From: an uncultured Nannocystaceae bacterium
Lineage (GTDB): Bacteria > Myxococcota_A > Polyangia > Nannocystales > Nannocystaceae
DNA: 5,699 nucleotides
Assembly (NCBI GenBank): GCA_938084085.1
Contig: CALKDV010000465.1
Span: 1-5,699 of the forward strand
Direction of reading: 5' to 3'
The translations under genes were made by a program, and so were the position numbers. The notes beneath the pieces were generated by a model. The model did no database searches. It had not been told where the DNA came from and saw only the letters and a program-made list of their open reading frames with translations. Shown here piece by piece: positions 1-4,710 of this stretch (within the stretch, counting starts at the first letter, position 1; each line of letters opens with the position of its first letter).

Positions 1-1
1 C

Positions 2-151
2 TACGCCGCGCTGTGCCAATCTGAAAACCCCGAAGATGAGGCCGTGCACGAACACATCACCGCGGGCACCGCACGCGCCCGCGGGCTGATCGAGGTGCTG
101 CTCCGAGATGTTCTCCGTCACGAGGAGAATTCCACTCCTGAGCCTATATAG
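2..151 (+). CDS. C-terminal end of an unidentified protein (5' partial)
   Basis: An open frame enters from the left edge and stops at TAG 149-151, giving 49 residues that start YAALCQSENPEDEAVHEHIT and end in EENSTPEPI. It has no start codon in the window because the gene begins upstream. The tail is charged and looks helical (residues around HITAGTARARGLIEVLLRDVLR), then ends in a short polar Pro/Glu-rich stretch. I see no recognisable domain or catalytic motif. It runs in the same direction as crtY and ends 75 nt before it, so it may be the preceding gene of the carotenoid/retinal operon (for example a regulator or another carotenoid enzyme), but the sequence seen does not decide this. The frame looks real because it is the only plus-strand frame with a protein-like composition and its stop is followed directly by the next gene. 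Confidence 0.55.
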   Translation, partial: YAALCQSENPEDEAVHEHITAGTARARGLIEVLLRDVLRHEENSTPEPI

Positions 152-153
152 GC
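142..153. repeat. Perfect 12-bp palindrome GCCTATATAGGC
   Basis: GCCTATATAGGC reads identically on both strands and overlaps the TAG stop of the upstream gene, about 74 nt before the crtY start. The position and the AT-rich centre in a GC-rich window would suit an operator for a dimeric regulator, or a TATATA-type -10 element. A perfect 12-bp palindrome is expected about once by chance in a window of this size, so only its location makes it worth noting. No well-placed -35 element was found. Confidence 0.25.
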
Positions 154-165
154 CCCCCTTGGGGC
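152..165 (+). terminator. Short GC hairpin after the upstream gene (weak terminator candidate)
   Basis: GCCCC (152-156) pairs with GGGGC (161-165) around a CCTT loop, directly after the upstream stop codon. The stem is only 5 bp and the following bases (TGAATAACATTT) are AT-rich but not a T-tract, so this is at best a weak or attenuating hairpin. It could instead be an mRNA structure in the crtY leader. Confidence 0.2.
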
Positions 166-226
166 TGAATAACATTTGAACATCACGAGGCTTGACGGCG
201 CAAAAAACCGGGCCAGGCTCTCCATT

Positions 227-1420
227 GTGGAGGTTGACGTTCTCATCGCCGGAGCTGGTTGCGCGGGGTTGTCACTCGCGCTTCGGCTGAAGCGAGTTCA
301 ACCGCAGGTGCGCGTGGCCCTCGTCGACAAGGACCACGGCGGTCACCCGCACAAGCTGTGGAGTTTTTGGGCCGAACAACCGGGCCGCGTGCTCCCCCTC
401 GATGTTCCTCTGAAATCCTGGGCGCGGATGAGCGTCGCGGGCCCGGGGTGGTCGACGACACGTTCACTCAAGTCACTCCGGTACTGCACGGTCGACAGCC
501 ACGAGTTTGAGTCGAGATCCCGCGCCGCGCTCGAAGCCCTCCCCGGGGTGGCGTTCGTCACCGGCAGCGTACAGCGCGTAGAGTCCACCTACCGAGAGGC
601 TCGCGTTCACCTCGCCGACCGCACGCTTCGTGCCCCGTACGCCTTCCAAAGCTGCCTCTTTGACGCGACTCAAGAACCTAGGTATCCCGTGTGGCAGCAC
701 TTCGCCGGCGTGGTCGTTCGAAGTGACACGCCGCGGTTCGACCCCTCTACGTTTACACTCATGGACTTTGACGTCCCCCAGCGGGAGGGCCCCACGTTTA
801 TGTACCGTTTGCCCTTCTCGTCGAGCGAGGTCCTGCACGAGCACACTGTTTTCTCTGCCAAACCACTTGGCAGCGCGGAACATCGCAGGTGTGTTCACCG
901 CGAGCTCAAACGTCGTGGGCTCGCGGACTGCGACATCGTCCGAGAAGAGTACGGGGCCATCCCTATGTTTGAGCAGCGACTTCCTCAGCGCCGGGGTCCT
1001 CGCGCGTTCAACCTCGGCGTGGTGGGCGGGATGGCCAAGCCGACCACGGGGTACGCTTTTTTGCGTATTCAGCAGCAAACCGAGCACCTCGCGAAGACCT
1101 GGGCGACCGGCCGCCCGACCCCGCTCCCAGCACCCGCGTGGCGATTTCGGGCCTACGACACCACGCTGCTCCACATGATCCACCACGCGCCCCAACAGGC
1201 GACCAGGGCCCTCCAAACCCTCCTCCGTGACACCGAGGCCGACTCCGTGTTGCGGTTCCTCGACGAGCGACCGTCGCTCCGTGAAGAGTTAAAGATCGTC
1301 TTCTCCACGTTGCCGTGGGGTCCATTCTTGAAGAGTGCCCTCCCCGCGCTACGTCACACACCGTGGGCGGTGGAGCCGCCGTACGGTGTGTATCCAGCGC
1401 TGCACGAAGGTGCGCGATGA
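227..1420 (+). CDS. crtY: Lycopene beta-cyclase, CrtY family
   Basis: This FAD-binding enzyme cyclises both ends of lycopene to give beta-carotene, acting at the membrane. With the GTG start at 227 it has 397 residues, the usual length for bacterial CrtY. The N-terminal Rossmann dinucleotide-binding motif is VLIAGAGCAGLSLA (residues 5-18). Family-typical segments follow in order: HKLWSFW (42-48), WQHFAGVVV (156-164), LMDFDVPQ (178-185), the EYGAIPM segment containing the catalytic-region acidic residue (241-247), and GGMAKPTTGYAFLRIQ (267-282). A helical tail with FRAYDTTLLHM and LPWGPFLKSALP completes the family pattern. GTG 227 is preferred because family members begin just before the Rossmann strand and AGG lies 9 nt upstream. 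A TTG at 176 would add 17 residues that look unlike the family and has no clear ribosome binding site. The stop overlaps the blh start by 4 nt, so translation is probably coupled. No truncation or missing motif is apparent. Confidence 0.93.
   Translation: MEVDVLIAGAGCAGLSLALRLKRVQPQVRVALVDKDHGGHPHKLWSFWAEQPGRVLPLDVPLKSWARMSVAGPGWSTTRSLKSLRYCTVDSHEFESRSRAALEALPGVAFVTGSVQRVESTYREARVHLADRTLRAPYAFQSCLFDATQEPRYPVWQHFAGVVVRSDTPRFDPSTFTLMDFDVPQREGPTFMYRLPFSSSEVLHEHTVFSAKPLGSAEHRRCVHRELKRRGLADCDIVREEYGAIPMFEQRLPQRRGPRAFNLGVVGGMAKPTTGYAFLRIQQQTEHLAKTWATGRPTPLPAPAWRFRAYDTTLLHMIHHAPQQATRALQTLLRDTEADSVLRFLDERPSLREELKIVFSTLPWGPFLKSALPALRHTPWAVEPPYGVYPALHEGAR
1406..1410 (+). promoter_or_regulatory. Ribosome binding site for blh
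   Basis: GAAGG lies inside the last codons of crtY, 6 nt before ATG 1417. It supports the ATG at 1417, which overlaps the crtY stop as ATGA, over in-frame starts further upstream inside crtY. Confidence 0.6.
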
Positions 1421-2310
1421 AGGCAGGGCGTCGGCTCGCCCTGTCCCTCACTCTGATCGTCGCGTCGGCGTCTGCGCTGGGGCTGCCGATGGAGAGGGTC
1501 GCCCCCGCAGCGCTCGCCCTCGCGCTGGTTTCCGGAATTCCGCACGGCGCCTATGACCTAGAGTTCTTGTTCGCGCGGGGCCTGCGTCACGCGTGTCCCC
1601 TCCTCGTCATGTACGCAGGCGTAGTGGCCGTCATCTGCCTCACCTGGACCGAGCACGCGCCCTTGTTTTCCGCGGCATTTTTCGCGGTCTCCGTGTGGCA
1701 TTTTGGCGAAGGAGATCTGCGAGGTCTGCTCGGTCTTCGGCCCACACCGCTCGCGATCCTCAGCCGCGGCCTCGCCGTTGTTGGGGTCCCGATCCTCGCG
1801 GACTGGGGAGCCACGCGTCCGCTCGTGGAGGCGCTGACGGGCGTATCGTTCCTCCCCCTCGTGTCGATCGAACAGGCCGCCGTGATCGCGGGAGTGTTGG
1901 CCGTCCAGCACATCGTGGTGCTCGCGCTCTCCAGCGTTCGGCCGCGGGAGTTGTGGGAGTCCTCCGCGCTCATGACGATGTTGCTCCTCACCCCGGGCCT
2001 GCTCGGGTTCGCCGTATATTTCGGGGGGTGGCACGCGCCGAGCCACATCCTGGCGGTCCGAGGGCGCCGCCTGTCGCGGGGAGTCCTGGGTCGCTCCTAT
2101 CCACGCGGCCTGGAGCTGGTGGTTGGACTCGCGGGCGTCGCGATAGTGGGACTCGGTTGGGCACTCGCCTCCACAGACGGCGGATGGAGTCACTCCGACG
2201 TCCTCGCCTCGGCCATCGTTCCCCTGGCGGCACTCACGTTGCCGCACGCCCTCATCGTCGAATGCTGGCTCGGGCGGCTGCCCCGTCGACCTGTCCCCAA
2301 CGGCAGCTAG
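1417..2310 (+). CDS. blh: Beta-carotene 15,15'-dioxygenase, Brp/Blh family
   Basis: This 297-residue polytopic membrane protein is predicted to cleave beta-carotene at the central double bond, giving two retinal molecules for microbial rhodopsin. The family's histidine motifs are present: GIPHGAYDL (His43), WHFGEGD (His95), and GGWHAPSHIL (His206 and His210). In characterised Blh enzymes four such histidines bind the active-site iron. A further conserved-looking C-terminal TLPHALIVE contains His277. Hydrophobic segments lie at roughly 7-23, 60-78, 84-98, 113-128, 151-172, 185-204, 232-252 and 262-282, as expected for an integral membrane enzyme. The start at ATG 1417 has a good ribosome binding site and overlaps the crtY stop (ATGA), so the substrate-making and substrate-cleaving enzymes are probably co-translated. 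The family also includes Brp proteins required for bacteriorhodopsin formation. Because the histidines are intact, the sequence suggests an active oxygenase; cleavage specificity is inferred from the family. Confidence 0.92.
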   Translation: MKAGRRLALSLTLIVASASALGLPMERVAPAALALALVSGIPHGAYDLEFLFARGLRHACPLLVMYAGVVAVICLTWTEHAPLFSAAFFAVSVWHFGEGDLRGLLGLRPTPLAILSRGLAVVGVPILADWGATRPLVEALTGVSFLPLVSIEQAAVIAGVLAVQHIVVLALSSVRPRELWESSALMTMLLLTPGLLGFAVYFGGWHAPSHILAVRGRRLSRGVLGRSYPRGLELVVGLAGVAIVGLGWALASTDGGWSHSDVLASAIVPLAALTLPHALIVECWLGRLPRRPVPNGS

Positions 2311-2433
2311 ATCTGCACGCCTCGCGCGCGGAGCCGGCATCGCGTCGGTCTCTTCCCGTATTCGAGCCGCGAACGAACCTGCGCGCGCCTCATCCGCGGT
2401 AGTCTTCGTAGCAGCGAGCCTGCCACGTCCATC
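2311..2433 (+). other. Non-coding spacer between blh and the 159-aa gene
   Basis: These 123 nt carry no start codon in frame with the following gene, no convincing -35/-10 pair and no T-tract terminator. Short runs such as CGCGCGCG are self-complementary but not specific. The downstream gene could have its own promoter here or be read through from crtY-blh; the sequence does not decide. Confidence 0.4.
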
Positions 2434-2913
2434 ATGAGCCAAGACCACAACAACCCGAGCGACCCCCGAGCCCGCATGATGCGACAGATCGCGGAGGGCG
2501 TCGGCGATCCCCCCTCACTCGATCATACCGACAAGCGCGTCCTCGCGCGTGGATGTGATCCACAGATGGCGGTGCGAGCCACCGAGATGCTGCCGCCACA
2601 CCTCGGCGACCCCAGCTTCGTATCAGCCACCTCCGACGATGACTTCCTCGAGAGGCTTCAGCGTGAGCGCTGGTCGGTCATTTTCTTCGCACCCGGTGCC
2701 TGTCGTTACGACGCCGCTGGCCGACCAATACCCGGCGGCAACGCGCAGACGAGCGGGTGGACCTTGGCGCAGTATCGGGACGCCGTCCGAGCCCACCAAG
2801 GTGACGACATTCAGATCGTGGAGACTCCCGATGAGCGGGAGATCATTCCTCTGCTCCGTCAAGCGCTGTCGCAAGCCCGCAGCGCCCTCCCGACATCGCA
2901 GCGCGCGACCTAG
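2434..2913 (+). CDS. Conserved-looking protein of unknown function, 159 aa
   Basis: I do not recognise a named family. The predicted protein is soluble, with no signal peptide or membrane segment. The first 60 residues are polar (Asn, Asp, Arg, Pro rich), with Cys41 in ARGCDPQ. The second half looks like a compact fold. It has a helix FLERLQRERW (71-80), a hydrophobic strand running into WSVIFFAPGACRYD (80-93, with Cys90), then a glycine turn GRPIPGGN (96-103) and GWTLAQYRDAVRAH (108-121). A second strand IQIVETPDEREI (126-137) leads into a final helix LLRQALSQARSAL. The pattern strand-FxAPxxC loosely recalls a thioredoxin-like fold with one cysteine, but this is only a resemblance. ATG 2434 is the most upstream start codon open in this frame; its ribosome binding site is weak (GCGAG, about 15 nt upstream). 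Another ATG lies at 2476. It follows blh in the same direction with a 123-nt gap, so membership of the retinal operon is possible but not shown. Confidence 0.75.
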   Translation: MSQDHNNPSDPRARMMRQIAEGVGDPPSLDHTDKRVLARGCDPQMAVRATEMLPPHLGDPSFVSATSDDDFLERLQRERWSVIFFAPGACRYDAAGRPIPGGNAQTSGWTLAQYRDAVRAHQGDDIQIVETPDEREIIPLLRQALSQARSALPTSQRAT

Positions 2914-2921
2914 GGGTCCCT

Positions 2922-2938
2922 CGTCTGTACTAAAGACG
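2922..2938. terminator. Small hairpin between convergent genes (weak candidate)
   Basis: CGTCT (2922-2926) pairs with AGACG (2934-2938) around a 7-nt loop that contains most of the minus-strand glycosyltransferase's TAG stop (2930-2932). It sits just where the two converging transcription units meet and could serve either strand. The stem is short and no T-tract follows on either side, so termination is speculative. Confidence 0.2.
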
Positions 2939-3997
2939 CCCCAACACCCGGGCGAGCGCCGCCCGATCGTCGGGTGGCACCAGCTGCGGCTGGGCGCCGA
3001 TGGCCGCTGCCAACTCCGCGATGCCTCCCACATCCGACGCCACAATCGGCCGCCCCATGGCGTGCGCCTCGGCCACCACGAGCGGGGCCCCCTCGCTGAG
3101 TCCTCGGATCGCACGCGAAGGCACGACGACCGCGTCGGCATCTCGAATGAGCGCGCGTTTTGTCGCCCCTTGCACCCAGCCCACAAACCTCGCGTCCACA
3201 CGGAGCTGTTCCGCTCGGCGTTCCAAGGACGCGCGCAGCGGCCCGTCTCCGGCGATGACCACGCAGAGCCCCGGATGCTCCGACGCCGCCTCCAACAGCA
3301 CGTTCACCCCCTTTTGATCGATCAGGCGACCCAAAAATAAAATGTACTCGCGCTCAAGCGCACGGGGACACCGCTCCTCGCCCATCGCGATCGCATGACT
3401 CATCTGCTCCACTCGCACCTTGTGGGCGATGTGATGCCAGCCGAGCGCCTCGATGATCGCGTCTCGCTTGCGAGTCGACGGCACATGAATGACAGAGGCC
3501 CGCGCCAGCCGCTTCGCCATCGCAGCCCGCAACGGCGCGGGCGAGGCCATCACGATGTCGACGTCGGTGCCGTGACCGTAAAGCTCGAATGGGATTCTGC
3601 CAGCGCAGATACGTGCGACCACGACCCCACTCGGCAGCCAAAAGTGCGCCACCACGCGGTCGTAGCTCCCCTCCGAAAGCTCCCTGGCGACCGCGCGGTG
3701 GAGCGCCCACAGATACGCGGGCACCAGGCACGCCCGCCACGGACGCTCGCGAATATTCTCGAGGATTCCAAAGTGCCCCGTCAGGCTCGACACGCGGCGC
3801 GGCGCGTACGAAAACCTCCGCACGCGAACGCCCGGCCGGTAGTGATCGTCGTTCCATGCGGTCTTCGGTACGAGCACCGAGACATCGTGGCCCCTCGCAG
3901 CCTCTCGCTCCCAGTGACGACGCAGGAACGCGCCCCGATCGTCATCCTCGTATTGTGGAAACGTGGACGTCACCACGAGGGTGCGCCGGCGCTTCAC
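2930..3997 (-). CDS. Glycosyltransferase, GT4-like (GT-B fold), short C-terminus
   Basis: This 355-residue enzyme is predicted to transfer a sugar from an activated nucleotide donor to a glycan or lipid-linked acceptor at the cytoplasmic face of the membrane. The N-terminal domain opens with LVVTSTFPQYEDDDRGAF (residues 8-25), and YGHGTDVD (140-147) lies in the acceptor-side domain. The C-terminal donor-binding domain has the family signatures LGRLIDQKG (222-230), IAGDGPL (248-254), and the EX7E motif EGAPLVVAE (Glu302 and Glu310). These are followed by SDVGGIAEL (321-329). The GTG start at 3997 is chosen because it overlaps the methyltransferase stop as GTGA and has GGAG 8 nt upstream. A start at 4066 would overlap the upstream gene by 73 nt and add residues unlike the family. 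The protein stops soon after VPPDDRAALARVLGRL, about 30-40 residues earlier than most GT4 enzymes, so the usual final cross-over helices seem to be missing. The sugar and acceptor cannot be deduced. Confidence 0.88.
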   Translation of the reverse strand: MKRRRTLVVTSTFPQYEDDDRGAFLRRHWEREAARGHDVSVLVPKTAWNDDHYRPGVRVRRFSYAPRRVSSLTGHFGILENIRERPWRACLVPAYLWALHRAVARELSEGSYDRVVAHFWLPSGVVVARICAGRIPFELYGHGTDVDIVMASPAPLRAAMAKRLARASVIHVPSTRKRDAIIEALGWHHIAHKVRVEQMSHAIAMGEERCPRALEREYILFLGRLIDQKGVNVLLEAASEHPGLCVVIAGDGPLRASLERRAEQLRVDARFVGWVQGATKRALIRDADAVVVPSRAIRGLSEGAPLVVAEAHAMGRPIVASDVGGIAELAAAIGAQPQLVPPDDRAALARVLGRL

Positions 3998-4710
3998 GCA
4001 GTGCGCTCCAACGTGAGCACCATAAACCCGCCGAGCCTCGCCAGCGGACCGTCCATCAGCTTCCACTCCAACGCCCGACTCATGGCCCCCACCAGAGGGA
4101 GACGATTCACGGCGGGGTGCGGCGTCATCACGCGGATCCCGGCGACGTCCACCAGCTGCGTCCGCTCGGGCACGTGCGCCAGCGCCTCAGCGAGGTTCCA
4201 AAAGCGCGTCTCAATCGCGCCCTCGTCGAAGGTCGCGGAGGTCTTCCGCGGGCCAAAGAGCCGCTTGATCAAATAACGAATCGAAGCGCGGTTGTAGATG
4301 TCGATCACGAGGTGACCGCCGGGCCGCACAACCCGAACCATCTCCGCGACGGCGGCGTCGAAATTGGGGACGTGCGCCAGCACCTTGAATGAGCAGGCCA
4401 CATCGAAGCTCGCGTCCTCAAACGGAAGGTCTGTGCAGTCCGCCTCCTGCACGTCCAAGTTCCGATCCTTGGCGTGGGTCAACATGCCGGGTGATATGTC
4501 GATGCCTTTCGCGGCGCTCGCGAACTGTGCGATGCGACCGAGCACCAGGCCGGTCCCACACCCCACCTCGAGCACGCGCTTGCCCTCCCCAACCCGACGG
4601 ACCAGCTCCGCCGCTTGGTCGTCGATCAGCTTGTGATAACCAACGTCGCGCCCGTCGTCATAGCCCGCCGCGAACTCATCGTAGTAGCTTCGATTGTCCG
4701 TGCTGGTCAT
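3994..4710 (-). CDS. Class I SAM-dependent methyltransferase (Methyltransf_11-like)
   Basis: This 238-residue cytoplasmic protein is predicted to move a methyl group from S-adenosylmethionine to a small molecule or a sugar/lipid intermediate. It begins RSYYDEFAAGYDDGRDVGYH (residues 7-26), the usual lead-in of this family. Motif I is VLEVGCGTG (46-54), the ribose-binding acidic residue is Asp71 in KGIDISPGML (68-77), and DCTDLPFEDASFDVA (91-105) carries the adenine-side acidic residue and motif II. VVRPGGHLVIDI (127-138) is the typical post-motif segment. The roughly 100 C-terminal residues are an extension that probably shapes the substrate pocket and give no substrate clue. The ATG at 4710 lies 35 nt inside the preceding glycosyltransferase gene, with only a weak ribosome binding site, and the stop overlaps the next gene by GTGA. 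Both overlaps mark an operon. Being flanked by two glycosyltransferases suggests methylation of a glycan or glycosylated product. Quinone/ubiE-type enzymes share these motifs, but the context argues against that role. Confidence 0.88.
   Translation of the reverse strand: MTSTDNRSYYDEFAAGYDDGRDVGYHKLIDDQAAELVRRVGEGKRVLEVGCGTGLVLGRIAQFASAAKGIDISPGMLTHAKDRNLDVQEADCTDLPFEDASFDVACSFKVLAHVPNFDAAVAEMVRVVRPGGHLVIDIYNRASIRYLIKRLFGPRKTSATFDEGAIETRFWNLAEALAHVPERTQLVDVAGIRVMTPHPAVNRLPLVGAMSRALEWKLMDGPLARLGGFMVLTLERTA
4006..4009 (-). promoter_or_regulatory. Ribosome binding site for the downstream glycosyltransferase
   Basis: On the minus strand GGAG occupies 4009-4006, 8 nt before the GTG at 3997-3995. 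It lies inside the end of the methyltransferase gene. It decides the GTG start over the farther upstream in-frame starts and supports translational coupling. Confidence 0.6.

Noticed and set aside
123..139. AGGAG...CTCCT inverted repeat near the end of the upstream gene
   Set aside because: Only a 5-bp stem with a 7-nt loop inside coding sequence; expected by chance.
192..220. TTGACG at 192-197 as a -35 promoter element for crtY
   Set aside because: No -10-like hexamer follows at 16-18 nt (the bases there are GC-rich), and transcription from it would leave almost no leader before GTG 227.
473..1216. A 247-codon open frame on the minus strand inside crtY
   Set aside because: It lies wholly antisense to a clear CrtY, is rich in Arg/Gly/Pro as expected of a GC-rich shadow frame, and has no recognisable motif.
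1593..2402. A 269-codon plus-strand frame overlapping blh
   Set aside because: Arg/Pro/Ala-rich shadow in another frame; it has none of the hydrophobic segments or motifs of the real gene.
1558..2448. A 296-codon minus-strand frame opposite blh
   Set aside because: Highly charged, low-complexity composition typical of the antisense of a membrane-protein gene; the plus-strand Blh motifs are decisive.
2549..3340. A 263-codon plus-strand frame across the convergent junction
   Set aside because: It spans both the unknown 159-aa gene and the antisense of the glycosyltransferase, with Arg/Pro/Ser-rich shadow composition.
3395..4392. Two long plus-strand frames (3395-4276 and 3589-4392) opposite the glycosyltransferase and methyltransferase
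   Set aside because: They are antisense to genes with clear GT4 and SAM-binding motifs and show no motif of their own.
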